A stretch of DNA of 64,000 nt from assembly GCA_002812745.2 (NCBI GenBank), contig NCSJ02000090.1:1-64000 (forward strand), read 5' to 3'. Shown here in pieces: positions 23,807-37,700 of the stretch (positions are counted from its first letter, which is position 1; every line of letters starts with the position of its first letter). The notes below the pieces were generated by a model. That model saw only the letters and a program-made list of their open reading frames with translations. It was not told the DNA's origin and searched no databases. Source of the DNA: Scytalidium lignicola (taxonomy: Eukaryota > Ascomycota > Leotiomycetes). Position numbers and translations under genes: made by a program.

Positions 23807-24220
23807 CAGCGTGTATAATGAGTTGAGTTTGGTTTTAAGGTGTACTCAACTCAACTCAACCATTATACTATACAACTCAAACTCAACTCAATTCAATTTA
23901 AGTTAAATTGAGTTGACTCAACACTATTCCTATTTAGAATTAATATTTGATTAGTAATAAAGATTAGCCAATAAGATAATTGATTTTGCTAGCTAAACTA
24001 ACAAGATTACTAATCATTTCGCCATTACTTATTTTGTCATTTATTTTACACTGTATAAAATTGTATAAAATTATACGTTGAGTTGTTTGAGTTGAGTTTG
24101 AGTTGAACTCAAACTCAACTTAAACTCAACGAAATATTTACCACTCAAACTCAACTCAACTCAACTCAACTCAATTAAATTTAAATTGAATTGAGTTTTT
24201 GAGTTTTTTTACACACACTG
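23807..24220. mobile_element. non-autonomous hAT-like TIR element (MITE) with ACTCA-rich interior
   Basis: The element begins CAGCGTGTATAATGAG and ends with the inverse of CAGTGTGTGTA, and is flanked on both sides by the 8-base direct repeat GGTTACGG (23799-23806 and 24221-24228). CAG-type ends with an 8-base target duplication are the signature of hAT-superfamily insertions. The 414-base interior codes for nothing. It is built of ACTCA/TGAGT pentamers in both orientations near the two ends (for example 23842-23900 and 24080-24175), so the two halves can fold onto each other. The perfect duplication means the insertion is intact and fairly young. Confidence 0.85.
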
Positions 24221-24614
24221 GGTTACGGAAATAACTTTTGCTGTTAAGCAATCTTAAACAAAAATTATATAAACGTAGAGCAAATTATTCCTTCTCGCCT
24301 TGTGTTTAATTTTTAATCAGATGTCATACCAGGTAAGTCACAACATTTTGCTAAGTACTTTGATATGGTAACTTTTGATTCTGATGGCGTAAGTAATGGT
24401 TACTGGTGGATTTATTTGCCATTTCTGGTTTTAGCTGCAGATTTGAGCCGTAGAACCCGCCGTGCTCACACTTTGAAATATACACCTTTCAACGTTGAAG
24501 TTCTTTCTCACGGAGTACGAGCACAGGATTATTAAGATTAATAGTCTCTGCAGCACGGGCACGAAAAAACTCCTGATAACTCTATGCAAATTTAACGTAC
24601 TGTTTTCATCATTT
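24221..24614. other. intergenic right of the hAT-like element
   Basis: No supported gene. Confidence 0.35.
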
Positions 24615-24911
24615 TCATTTCTGCACTCGTTCGATCACGTCAACTTGATCGCCTACATGTATACTTGCTCCAGAAGAGCTGGCACAGGTGCTTTGTCCAA
24701 ATACAGGCTTGTATGCACTTCGCCAACGGCTTGTCTTTGACATATACAGCCTTCCCCCAAAGGCAGGCTTACGCGGAAATCTATCGTTTACCCTCCTGCC
24801 TTTTACTAGCAGCCTGTACAGTTGTCGATTCCTAGGAGCTATACCTCCCGTTTGCGGATCAGCATTCAAACAGAGACAACGAACAGGCCTGAAAATATAC
24901 TTCACAGTAAT
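24615..24911 (-). pseudogene. MOSC-domain gene relic
   Basis: A frame of about 97 codons without ATG start. It reads KYIFRPVRCLCLNADPQTG and ends VFGQSTCASSSGASIHVGDQVDVIER. The FxRPxRC..xDPxTG block and the final FGQ...I-VGD-VEVIE pattern are those of MOSC domains (molybdenum cofactor sulfurase C-terminal type). The intervening sequence fits poorly and no N-terminal MOSC part is evident, so this is probably a broken gene. The assignment rests on two motifs only. Confidence 0.45.
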
Positions 24912-26200
24912 ATTTCACATGTCTTTGATTTTTGGTCTTATTACAACTACAGTATAACTGTCCTGGTCATATAGTAGGAGGGTGCTGCGCACGATGACAT
25001 GTATATTCAGTCGATCCTGAAAAAGAATGTTTTCAGTGTGATACTCTTCGGGTTATCATGACCAAGCATCTGCGTCGGAGGCAGTCGAGGTAACCAGCAT
25101 CAGCGCATTGAATGCGCTGACATTGAAGCCCTTCCACATTTACAGAGAGAGAATTGAGCTGCCTGGGTATATAAGCTACGCCTGGAATCTCCCTGCGACC
25201 AAAAATTGGAATGAAGAAGAGAGATACGGCTGATCAGGCTGTTTGGAAAAGAACGCTGCAGTCTCCCAGCCCAGATTGACTCTGGGGTCTGAATACTAAT
25301 ATGGAATGTCTGCGATTCGAGAAGAGAAAAAGGCAAAGGAGCAAGAGGAGCTGTTATTGAGGAAGGAGGGTCTGAAAGGGCATGTTTTATAGTTAAGTAA
25401 GTCTAGATTACGACGACGTAGAAGAAGGAGACTAATTGTACAAGGAAGCAAGCTACTACGATAAGGAAATATTAAATTTACGAAGCTATCTGTATCATTT
25501 GCACAAAGATCTCACTCGATCAGCTGACCTTTTATCATTGAATAGCTCCTCTCTTTTTTGACACTTTTTAGAAGATTTAAAAACTATCAAGGCGCAATAA
25601 AGAAATCATGCATATAGGAGCAGCATTTCGGAGGAAGAAATAGAAGAGTTGGTACTAATTACCTCAAAATTTTCGCTGTATGAATTTTTTAGATGGTTAT
25701 ACCTCCAAGTGGTTACAGTAAGGAGACTAAATTAATCTCTGTTGCTGATTGACTTTCCTAGTTTCCAACCCTTCTAAATAACCAGGTTCTCCTATAACGA
25801 CTACCCCTACAATCAATATAAACAATTTAAGTTCCATGAGAGGTAACTGTGCTGCATTCCCGAAGATAGCCTATTGGAATTGCATAGTAGCCTTCTGCAA
25901 CTGAAGATAACGAACGGACGTTTCTCCGCGGGTCTCATGGGCAGAAAATCACCATCACTGATAGATGAAGAAGCGTCATCGTGGTAGCGAGGAGGAAGAG
26001 GAGAGATAAAGTGATTATAGAACTCAATTAGATCCTAAGAACGTGAACGTGAATTTGTAAAAAGTAACTAGGCTACAAGTCACCGAGAATAGAGTAGCAT
26101 TTTCGTCACTGCAATTCTAAAGGATCCTTTTCACTATTCTTATGTGTGCTATTACACTCTAGCTCTATAATTTGTAGCATAGCTCTTAGTAAACCTTCAG
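24912..26200. other. transition from ordinary to AT-rich sequence
   Basis: No intact gene. A 78-codon minus-strand frame (25100-25336) may be chance or an earlier part of the MOSC relic. Base composition falls steadily toward AT. Confidence 0.35.
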
Positions 26201-27576
26201 TTACTTTGCGTAAATAGCTTCTTCTAACCTTGTACCAAGCAAGTTTATACTATAAAGAGGTTAACAACTATACTATTATTTTAGAATTGTTATAAAAAAA
26301 TTACAAAAAATACAAGCATTAAAACAACTTAAATTTTGCAGATATTAGAATCTTAATAGTAATAAAGTTAAGTTAATATTATTTTATAAGATTTAAGTTA
26401 TCTCTTTTGTAACTAATACAAATATTTAGTTAAATTTTACACTTTATGTTGAATTAAAGCATAATAAAAGAAGTATGTAATATAAGGTTACTCAGAATAT
26501 ATTGTAATGTTATAGTAATTACATACAGTAAAGTAAAGCTAATTACTAGAAAGGGAAGTCACATGTAATAAGCAAGATATAATGCTTAAAGTAACAACTA
26601 GGATATTACAATATACTCTTATGTCATCGAAGCACTAAAAATTAATGTAAAAGTACCTTAAATCCTATACAAAAACAAGTGTAAAAACACTTAAACCATA
26701 AAACAAAATGTTATAAGTATAATACTTAAACTTAAAATNGGAAATTTATCAATTCTAAACAATTGATTTCAGATTTAATAAATTTATAAACTTTAGATAT
26801 TATAACTTATATTATTAATAGTTAAGGACTTAAGAGGACAAAGTGTTATAACTTTATAATAGTTAAGTTTAATAGATATAAAATTGTATTAAGAAAGTTA
26901 TAGTATAACAATGTAAAGTTATGAGTTATCTATTATAAAGAAGATACTTAAGTATTTCCTCTTTAAGAGTAATACTTATTATTGATTATTACAAAAAGAC
27001 AACTTTGAAAAGTTAACTGTGTAATTAAGTATACTATAGTTTTAGTTAGAACAATCTTTACTCCTTTAAATGTATAAGAGAATATTAATAAAGAAGTTGA
27101 TAAAATGTAACTTGTTATATTATCAGAATATGATGATTACTTGAATGTCTTTAATATAAACTTAATTAGAATTTTACCCTCTTATACCTCTTTGAAGTAT
27201 TATATTAACTTAGAAGAAGAACAAACTTTACCTTGAGAATTTATTTATACCTTAGTTAAAGATAAGTTTACAATGTTTTATAATTACTTAGAAGTTGTTA
27301 TACAAAAGAGATAGATTTAACCTTTGATCAGTCTAACAAGAGCTCTTATATTGTTTGTACTTAAGTTAAGAGGCAAGTTATAACTTTATATTGACTATTA
27401 AAGACTGAATAAGATTATTAAGAAAAACTGTATTGTATTACTCTTAATTTTAGAAATTATTAATTAATTATCTAAGGCTAGATACTTTATTAAGTTGGAT
27501 TTGAAAGATACTTATCATTAGATATATATTTACAAAGGAGATAAGTAGAAGATAGTATTTAAAATTAAGTATAAAC

Positions 27577-27899
27577 TGTTACAAAACTACGCCATCCAGG
27601 TCACTGGATAGCCAAGGGTAAGGTAGATGTTCAGGGACAACGGAAACGTGTGACACACAAGCAATCGACTAAGTCCAAGATAAGGTCTAGTAATGTATTT
27701 AGGTTGAACACGAGGAGTCTACTCTCATGTTCCTACAGTGTGCTTATATAGATAATGAAATCCAACTGGACCCCTTGGACCTCTCAGGTCCCCTGGGTCC
27801 TAATCATGTCACGTGATCGTTAGGTTCTCTATATACACTCTGCCGTGTATCGAGCCTCAGGCCTACACCAATCATCATGTTATGGTAAAACCCGTAACA
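27577..27899. mobile_element. solo LTR with 5-bp target duplication, not RIPed
   Basis: A 323-base segment begins TGTTAC and ends GTAACA and is flanked by the direct repeat TAAAC (27572-27576 and 27900-27904). Its composition is ordinary (near balanced GC) in contrast to the AT-rich element it interrupts. It splits the reverse transcriptase of the Gypsy element, and the coding sense continues on the far side. The TG...CA ends, inverted termini and 5-base duplication identify a solo LTR left by LTR-LTR recombination. Confidence 0.85.
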
Positions 27900-30800
27900 T
27901 AAACACTTTGAATATCTTGTTATATTATTCAGACTTTTGAATGTACTAACTACTTTTTAGACATATATCAACTAAATACTAATAAGTTTAGTTGATGTTA
28001 TTTATATTGTATACTTTGATAATATCTTAATTTACATAAAGGACAAGGAGTTATATGTATAAGTTGTTTATGATATACTAACTAGGTTATAACAATAAGG
28101 CTTTTATATAAACCTAAAGAAATATACATTTTATTTTTAGACAATTACCTTTTTAAGTTTTATAATTACTCTTGAAGGCATAAGCATGAAAAAAGAACAT
28201 GTTATAGTTATTGTTAAGTGGTTAGAACTTAGAAGCATAAAAGATATACAAATCTTTTTTAACTTTACTAAGTTTTATTGTTAGTTTATTAAAGGTTATT
28301 TAAAGGTTATTATATTATTAACAAATATGTTGAAGAAAGGACATCTATTAACCTTCTAACTAACTCTCTTATAATAAGAAGCATTTGTAAAGATGTATGT
28401 CTTGTTCATAACTACTTTATTACTATGTTATTATGACTTGAAGTTACTTATTAAGTTAAAGACAAATACTTTGGATTTTGTAATTAGTATGATTATAACT
28501 TAATTATAAGAAGAGTGTTAACATCTTGTTGTATATATATTGAAGAAGTTGAAAAGGGTTAAGTTATGTTATAATACTTTAAATATTAAGTTGTTAATTA
28601 TCATAAAGGCTTTTAGGACATAGAAACATTACTTATTGTATGTATAATATCTTGTTGAAGTTTTAATTAACTACTTGAACTATCATTATCTTACTTTTAA
28701 GTTATAGTTAAACAATAAACAAGCTTATTAATTATAAGAATTGTCTAGATATAATTTTAAGATTGAGTATAGATTAAGCTTTTAGAATCTTATTAATAGG
28801 TTGTTAAGAAGATTTGATTTATAAAATACAACTAACGTTATAATAACATATTAAGAGTTATTATTAAGTTTTCTTAGTAAGTTCTCACAAACGTTGAATA
28901 TAAGTAGTGAGGAACTTATGAGCTTGTTATTAAGTTAAAGTCTTGTTGACTAATTAGAGAAAGTAAATTCCTTGATAACTAAACTCATTTTACTAGACAG
29001 TCAAGACCTTATTAGTTAATTACAAAAGCTTAACAACTTTGTAATAACTGAACTTAAAGGTACTTAAAGTATTATGTCTTTCTAGGATAATGTTATTGTT
29101 AAAGTTATAAGTTGCAAATTGTATGTTCTTTTAACATAGGTTAAAAGGGTTAAAGCTATAATAATACTAGAGGACTTGTTACTTAACTTTGCAAATGTTA
29201 TTCATAAGGTATAACNAAAAAAATACTTTTGTTATTAACAAAGAATAGAAATAATAACATAACAAGTAATCTATTGCTAGAGTCTTAGAGTATAACTTCT
29301 GAGTATTAAGAGATGATAAGCTTCTGAGGTATTGAGAATATGTTTATATCTTTAATAATTATTCATTAAAGATTAAATTGTTAAATACTTTCTATGATGT
29401 TCTTATTAGTAGACATCTAAATATTATTAAAGTTTTGAAATGATTAGTTAATTATTATTATTAGAATAGTTTATAGGAAAACGTTAAAAAAGTACATCTT
29501 TATTTATATTATTTGTTAAAGAACTAAGTTAAAACACTATTTACCTTATAACAAGCTAACATCTTTGTTGATACTAATTAGATCTTTTAAAGAAATCTCA
29601 ATAGATTTTATTATTAAATTACTACCTTTTACTTCCTTCAAGAGTAAAGAATATAATATTATTTTAATAATAGTTTATAAGTTCACTAAGTACTTGATTT
29701 ATATCCTCACTACTGAGTATATTAGTGTTAATAAAGTTGTTAAGTTGTTGTTATATTATATTGTCTGATTATTTAATCTATTTAAAGGTATAATATCTGA
29801 TTAAGATACTTGATTTAAGAGCAAGTTCTGAGTGTCCTTTTGTTATTACCTAATAATGAAGAGGTAGATGAGTATTGTATAACACCCTTAAACTGATGGC
29901 TAAACTGAATGTCAAAACCAAAACTTAGAATACTACTTGCAAGTTTATTACTCCTTTACTCAAGATAATTAAGTAACTAAGTTATACTTAGCAGAGTATA
30001 TTTATAACACCTTATAACATTTTGTTATACAGACATCCTTTGCAAAGCCCTTATAAGATATAAACTATAAAGACTAGTAAAGCTAAGGCTAGCTAATAAA
30101 GAGTTTCCTTTTAAGGTACTAATAACAATTAAGAGAGTTGAAGAGTTGTAAGAGAGTTATAATAAGATTATAAGTCTACTTTAATATACTTAAAAACTTT
30201 ATAAGAAATAGTATAACCAATGTTAAGTATTAAAGTCTTTTAACCTTAAAGACTAGATATTAGTTTCTACTACTTATATCAAGTAATAATGATCTTATTA
30301 TAAGTTTGTTAACAAATACTTAAGGCCTTGGAAAATAACAAAGGTAGTAAGAGATTATAACCTTGCTTATAAGCTAAATATACTAAAGTAAATTCATATC
30401 CACCTTGTTTTCCTTATCTTTGCCTTTAAGTTGTACAAGAAGTAAGAGAGTAATAACTTAAAACTAAAAGAGGTAAGTATTATTAACTTAAACAATGAAT
30501 ATGAAGTAAAAGTAATCTTAGACTATNGATAGTAAAGANGAATTTTCAAATACTTTATTAGTTAGAAAAGATATATTAATAAAGAAGATTCTTAAGAGTT
30601 ATAAGAAAATATTAATAATAGTAAAATGTTAGAAGAGTATAATAAGAAATATAACTTAAATTTAAGTAACCTTAAAGTTAAGAAAAAGTGAGGAAAACTT
30701 AAAAGGTTAACAGTTATTTTATAATAAGGGTGATTAATGTACTTCAAGTAATTTTTCACAAAGTATAACATAAAACATAATTGTAAGAAAGAAAATACTA

Positions 30801-32750
30801 TAAGATAGTAATTTGAATTTATCTAAAATATACTTAGCTGAGAACTTAACACTAATTTAGCATTAACCAAGCAAGAGATTAGCTTTAACCTTGTAAGGCA
30901 AGTAAAGAGAAAAACTAGATGCTTAAGCTTTAACCTTGTGAAGGGTAAGCAAGAGAAGAGTAAGAGTTATACCTTGTTATTATTATTATTATCTTCATCA
31001 TTACCTTCATTATCAGAGGGCTCTTCTACCTCAGGATATTATCCTTTGATTAGTACTTACTTAACAATAACTATACAGGTAACTTACTACTTTATTATAA
31101 TTTGTGCAAAGATCTTTCACTTCTTTAAAGAGACTTGCTATATCCTTAGACATCTTCTTTAATGAACAACTTAACAACTTTAATATTAGGATACTTCTCT
31201 CTTTCTGCTTAATTGACTTTTCTTGCTTAAGTTCTTGAAGATGTAAGAAAGGTATACTTTTGGAATTTTTAATAAATTAAAGGCTTTTCGAAATAGTTAC
31301 TTGTATTACCTTAACATTATCTTAGTACCTGGTTAACAAGAGCTTAGTACTAGTAATAACCATTACATTGAAACTTATGTTAAGAATGCTGTTATATATG
31401 ATAATGGTAGTATAAAGTACTTTGCTTTGTACTTTTAACAAACTAGTTGGCTAGTAAGAGGTTAACAAGTAACTAACCATTAGTTCATAAGAGTGAACAA
31501 AGAAGAAGGGATATGCTTACTAGAAGACAAGCTTTATTATTCTGCTTATAATATGAACATTTTGAAGATTAACCTACAGAACATTAGTTAAGCAGTTGTA
31601 TAACAATAGTAAAATAGTTACATAGTAATAGTCATGACTTATTGGTATTATTTGCATATTATTGTAGAATACTAACTTTCCACCTAGACAAGTTATAAAG
31701 ACATCGTTAATATAATACTTTTTTATCAGTAAGAACAAAAAGTTTAATGTTTACTAGTATTATTATAAGAACTTAGTAAGAGGTTAGTAAGTGTTATAAC
31801 TAGAGTTAAGCAAGAGTATGAGAAGAAAGAAGAGATATCCTAAAGTTAAGTAAAAGGTATAAGGCAAGCTGAATTGAAGAATCAAGAAAGAGTATAGTAA
31901 AAAGCAAGTTATAACTTAGTAAAAGACAATTCTGCTATGTGATTCTTGGAGAAAAGAAGTGATAATTGAACAAAGGTAAAGGTGGAAAAACAAGTTGAAT
32001 TAGAAGATCAAGGAGGAGTATAGCAGAAAGTAAGCTGTAGTTTAACAAGAGACAATTCTGCTTAGGGAATCTTGACAAACGAAGGTAAAAGAAGAGGAAG
32101 TGTAATAGAAGGAAGGATAACGAGAAAGTTACAACCTAACAAGAGTTATACTAGTAAAAAAGTCATAAGAATGCAGTAGAGTTCTTTAAAGGTAGTACTA
32201 ATGATTGTCAGTTGATGCTTAGAAAAAGAAGTAAAATCAAAGGAGAGAATACTTACTTAAATGGACATATGTAATAACTTGAAGCTTGGAGAATATTACT
32301 ATTAAAGCTTTTCTTAATAAGTATATTTAGTACAATGAAGTTATGTTGAAAGAACAAGAATAATAACATCCTCATTACAAAGCTTGATATTGTTTGCAGT
32401 TACTTAGCTATAAGCAAGTTACAGTTTAAAAAGGAAGTTTACAATAAGAGCAAGACATTTGACTGTTAGCCTTACTGTAGCTTGTAATGTTAAATTAAAA
32501 GAATAAAGAAAGATCTTTAGAACTTAACAAGAAGTTTGCTAAAGCTTTATTATAAGGTCAATATTAAGAGGTGTTTTGTGTTTGTTAAAATGACAAACAT
32601 GCTAAGGCGCTAAGGCCAAGAGTATTAAGTTTAACGCTCTTTGTCTAGAGTCTAATTGTAAAATGAGAGAATGCTATGTTCTGTCGTTGTATCTTAACAA
32701 GTGATTCAACAGTAGCTCTTGAGGACAGGAGCTTAGAAGGGAGGAGATAT

Positions 32751-33015
32751 TGTCAGGTCCTTAGTAGGCTAATCATGTAAAGGGAGGAAGGATAAGGGTC
32801 TGAGTCCTAACTACTCCTTAACTGCTGACTCCCGTCTATAAAGAAGGGGTTTTCCCCTTCTCTTTGACAAGAGTCAAAGATCAATCTTGTAATTTTAGAA
32901 GAGCACCGAGTTTTAGAGTGAATCTACACCTAACCAACTGCTATCTCACTGCTAGTCTCCTATTATGTTTCAGCCTCCTGGTCTCTCTTCACTCTATGTA
33001 CAGATACCCCTGACA
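32751..33015 (+). repeat. 3' LTR of the plus-strand Gypsy element
   Basis: It begins TGTCAGG and ends CCCTGACA, a perfect TGTCAG/CTGACA inverted end. It is preceded by a polypurine tract and is less degraded than the internal region. The inside shows a TATAAAG-like promoter box near 32838. The bases ATAT flank both sides. Confidence 0.7.
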
Positions 33016-33049
33016 ATATATTATACTATTTATGTATACTTGTTAATAA

Positions 33050-36000
33050 TAACTAAATATAAATTATATACTGTATTACTTTATTTACTTGAAGGTAAAT
33101 TTATAATGAAGTTTATTAAAATCTTTGTTTATAATTGCTTTAAGTAAGGTAACAATATTAATGTTTTATATAATATATGTTATTTTATTTTTGTTTTTTG
33201 ATAAATAATGTAAGTGTATACTTAGTACTTTATATTTCTTTTTAAGCTTAGTTAAAAATACTTTTGTTGAATTAATTCTAATGTTTTTAAGATTTCAAAA
33301 TGCTTTGTTATAAGGTTATTATAATTTGTAGTTAATATCTTTATCTTTATTATGTTATTATCTAAGATATATATTTTGCCTTAATATTAAAGGAGATTTA
33401 TATAGTCTATTCTTTATAGTTGCTCTTTAACTGCTTTTAACTTCTTATACAAATCTAAAGTTTCTTCTTTAATGTTTTGGTTATTATATCTTAAGGTTAT
33501 AAATTCTTCCTTGTGATTTCCTTTATTATATTATAGCTTTTTGACTTTATTTAATCTTTTATTTATATTAGTAGTTTTTTCTTTAATGTTTTAATTATTA
33601 TATTTTATAGTTGTAAGTTCTTCTTTATGATCTTGTTTTGATTGTACTATCTTAACATAAGTTCTTTTAAAACTTTATTCTTTATACCTTTGTACAAGGC
33701 TTTTATTCTTAAGGATTAACCTACTTTGAGAATTATTACTTTTNATAGTGTTAAGGTCTTTTNCTTAACAGTTTTAGTAATTCTCTTCCTTTAAATCAAT
33801 TGTTAGTATTGTCCTTGAATAAAAGTATCCTTTTATTATAAGTTATATATTAAGTTAGTTATCAACTTAGTAAGAGAATTATCTATTATTTTAAGCATAC
33901 TTATTAAACAAGTATATACTTGTGAAATGAGGTGTTTATAATTATTAGTCTTAGTAATAAGCTTAAGCTTATAAGTTATGTTGTCTATTATAGCCTTATA
34001 ATAGTATCCTACTGAATCTGTGATTGTTTGTATGTATATAAGCTTTAGCTGATGACTAAGCTTAAGGTANTTAGTCTGGAAACCACTTCTTTAAATGTTA
34101 TCTTTTTAAGTATTTCTTCTTTTTATAACATCATTAGTTAATANTCTTAATTTTCTGTTAAGATACCTTCTTAACTTTAATGTANAATATATTCTANATN
34201 TTCTTTNTTAANATTAACATTAAATCTCTTANAACTTTATTAAACTTAAGTTTGTAATNTAGTTATCTTNATAGANTATTAATAAGGTTAGTCTTNCTTG
34301 TTTTATACTTTATTTTAAAGTTATATTCAGTTAACTTTTAAATTTAATGTACTTGCCTTTTATTTAGTTTCTCCTTGTTTATAAAGTGTTTAAGATTGTT
34401 ATGATCTATCTTAATGATTATTGTTGATAAGGTATAAGCTAAGTAATGCTTTTATTATTNTAATACTTGTATTATAANNAGTATCTTNTAGTTAAGAGTA
34501 TTATATACTTGTTGTATAAGATTTAACTTCTTCAAGTAAAAGGTAATAAGACATTAGTTTAACTAGTCCNCTTNANTAATCAGCTAGGATAAAATANTAC
34601 TTATAGCAAATCNAAATACATTTGTNTNTAANATTNTAAGTAGNTCTTAGAGTNTAATGNATAAGAATAANCATTATAATNAAAGCCTCTTTAAGCTTAT
34701 TNAATACTTATAATACTANCTTTTCAAGTTTAAATATATTAACTTTTTACCTCTTTTCTATTCCTTTTAGAAGATTTAATAAAGGAGTTGTTATTTTTGA
34801 ATAATGTTTGATAAACCTTTTGTAAAAATTAANAAATCCTAGAAAAACCTANATATCTTTAAAAGAGGTNAGGATTAGNTAGTCTTGAATANTNGTAATN
34901 TAGCTNTNCTTTATTAATATANTATCAANAGATATAATATACTNTAAAAACTTTACTTTNTTANTNTAGAAATTATACTTAAATATATTTATGTATAAAT
35001 AATANTGCCTTAAGNACTTAAGTACTTGTTGAATATACTTTATATACTCTTCTTTNATTTTNAAGAAGATTAAGATGTTATNTAGATAAATCATATAGAT
35101 NANGTTTANTANTCTANTTAATGCTTTATTAATGTACTNTTAGAATGTTATTAGTATATTGTANANCTTAAACAATATAACATAATATTCATAATNGCTA
35201 TATTNTATACAGAAAGTTGTCTTNTACTTGTTGCNTTNTTAGATTTNGATTTAATAATAAGTATCCTTCAGATTTAGCTTAGTATATATTATTACTTTTC
35301 TTAACTAGTCTANNGTTTTTGAAATTAATAGTAAAAGTGTTTAATCTTTAATAATAANCTTATTAAGACTTTTGTAATCAACATAAAGTCAAAGCTTATT
35401 ATNCTTCTTAAGGACAAATAANATTAGTATACTTNNTAGATTAGTAGATTANTAGATTTACTCTTTTTTTAATNAGTTNTGNATATACTCCTTTAATGTC
35501 TTCATTTCCTTTTCTGCTAATGAATAAATAGGTTTTNATAATAATATTACATTGTCAATAAGCTTGATAGTATAGTATAAGTTNTTAATTCTAAANATCT
35601 TNGTTGTTTTCTTCTTGTTAAATATATTTATGAAGTCTTAATACTACTTTANGATTATNTNGACTTATTATTATTNAAAGTCTAACAAGTTNTNNATTTA
35701 CATTNNTTTAATGTGTATATAATCTAATATATNTTCAAAGAAGGCTTTGAATAAAGGAGTATCTTTCTCTTTTTNCTAATAACTTTATAAATTNCTTTAT
35801 AAAGTAAATGGTATAATTCTTAGTCTTAAGGTAATANTTCTATTCNTCNTTTTATTATTNTATATCTAAGTTTANATTATNAAGTTATAAATATNTTAAG
35901 ATAATAGTATATTCATTAATAACAGTTAATATAAATTANTANTTTAGAATACAAGCNTTCTTATNTGTATNTTCAACTTTAGTTAGTATANTATAAGATT

Positions 36001-37700
36001 NATAAATATAAATGTTTGTCTTATTAACTGTTNAAAGTCTTNACTTCTCCTTATNATCATTATTTTATTTATACTCTTATACTAAAGTTAAGAAGATTAT
36101 ATTCTNCTTTGCTTTATTGTTAATTAAAGNTTGCTTTGTTCTTTATCTCCTTTGTTTATCTTGGACNTNAAAAGGGATTATTATATATAATCATCTTGAT
36201 TTTTTTATAATATAATAAACCTTGTTATTTACCTTTATTGTTACTTCTTCTAAAGATGTAAGAGTAAAGAGAATCTTAAGTATTTGTTAGAATGTTATAA
36301 AAAGCNTCTTCTTTCNATTGTTTAATAAGGTTAAGGNTATAAGCTTCTTTNGACGTTAGTATTTCCTTAGTTTGTTATAAGTNTNTTTTTNATTAGAAGG
36401 TTAGTTAAAGTTCTNGTTNTNGTTATTAANGCAGTTTANTAAGGTATAACNTNNCTAGTTATAATTNTAACANTGGATTTTGTTNTTATAAGCATTATGA
36501 CAATTTTTAGTATAATGTTCTAACTTCTTATAATTGTAANATTNAACTTTATTAGAGTTTTTAAGCTTTATANTATTGATGTTAGTTAATAANATTATGT
36601 ANATGCTGATTTTGTTTAGTCTTNATATANGATATTCAAGTTCTACTTGAATNACTTACTTTATTNTTTCTTNTTTAACTTGTTATGNTAAGGTTTTTAA
36701 GAGTTTGTAATAATATTATNATNTNTNATCTTTTNTNCTTAATTTNCCTTATTAAGTTNTAAANACTTTGNTANNATAACTATTTCATTNTATNTTNTTA
36801 ACAANACATTATANTTTATAATTTTTANNNTTANCTTAANTNTTANTTTNANTAGTAATATATCTTGTTTTTTCTTGTTACTTGTGCTAAGGAGTTATAC
36901 TTTAAGGTTGTTAAGATACTCTACAAAAGATTAGATTGACTGACTTAGTTATTATTAAGCTTAGTTATATTAGTCTTAAACCTTAATCCTTCTATTACCT
37001 TTGTCTTTTAGCGAAGATAATAAGATCCNTTTGAATNCTTNTTATATANTAATACTTNTTGATTTTNCNTNTTATNCTTNTTANNATTTTACCTTCANAA
37101 TNTTGTTAAGATATAGTATAANATAAAAGATCTTANTNTTATTCCTCTTNTATAACTNTAGGAATTCAGCAAATTCAAATTCATATTTGTATACAAAGTT
37201 GTTATACTCTTTTATTATTTTCCTTGTGAACTACTTTGGTAAAGGTATATGCTTACACTTTACACTTTAGATTGTAAGTTATTATGATAGTAATTCTAAT
37301 AATACTTTACTAGTATATTGTTTTTATAGTATATTCCTTACTAAGGAACCTTCTTGTAATAAGATTTATATCTTTATTAAAAAGCTTTCTTGTAGTAGAA
37401 TTAACATTCTTATAAGTGTATTATTATATTAGAATAGTCTTTTCTTTCTTTGTTATAATGCTTTAATCTTTAGGTTTAACTCTTTTATTTGTCTTTGTAC
37501 TTTATCTTTTTGTTTGTTTATATACTTTAGTTTAATGTTTTCTTGTTGAAGAGCTTTAATGTAGTGTATTTATTGCTTGAGTAGTTTATTCTGAGGAGGT
37601 AGTGGATTATCTTTAAGAACTTTTAATTCCTTTGCTTATTATTCTTCTTCAATCAATTCTTCGACTAAATTGCTTAGTAGTGTAAATATAACTTTTGTGT
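33050..37700 (-). mobile_element. RIPed Ty3/Gypsy retrotransposon, minus strand
   Basis: The minus-strand frame at 34849-35094 reads YL-NILIF-K-KEEYIKYIQQVL and continues LR-YYLYINIFKYNF...KVKFL-YIIS-D-I, the Gypsy reverse-transcriptase sequence after the YLDD box (here YL-N by G-to-A). The sequence to the right is AT-rich and should be its protease and gag, to the left its RNase H and integrase, but N characters and stops prevent firm reading. Boundaries are approximate. Confidence 0.65.

Larger units (their letters stand above)
26850..33015 (+). mobile_element. RIPed Ty3/Gypsy retrotransposon, plus strand
   Basis: The reverse transcriptase is readable with stops from about 27395 (RLNKI, then KARYFIKLDLKDTYH), is interrupted by a solo LTR at 27577, and resumes at about 27905 with FEYLV and the catalytic box as YFDNILIY. 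An integrase core follows (29565-30060): SIDFIIKLLPF, EYNIILIIVYKFTKYLIYIL, then a decayed H-P-QTDGQTE block and LAEY-YN. A purine tract (GAAGGGAGGAGATAT) directly precedes a TG...CA repeat at 32751-33015, the expected 3' LTR. I did not find the 5' LTR, so the left boundary is approximate. Confidence 0.8.

Noticed and set aside
30938..31162. 74-codon frame with a Leu/Ser run
   Set aside because: It lies in RIPed retrotransposon DNA; the Leu run comes from a TTA/ATT simple repeat.
36012..36215. 67-codon frame in the N-rich zone
   Set aside because: Many undetermined bases and extreme AT content; no coding evidence on this strand.
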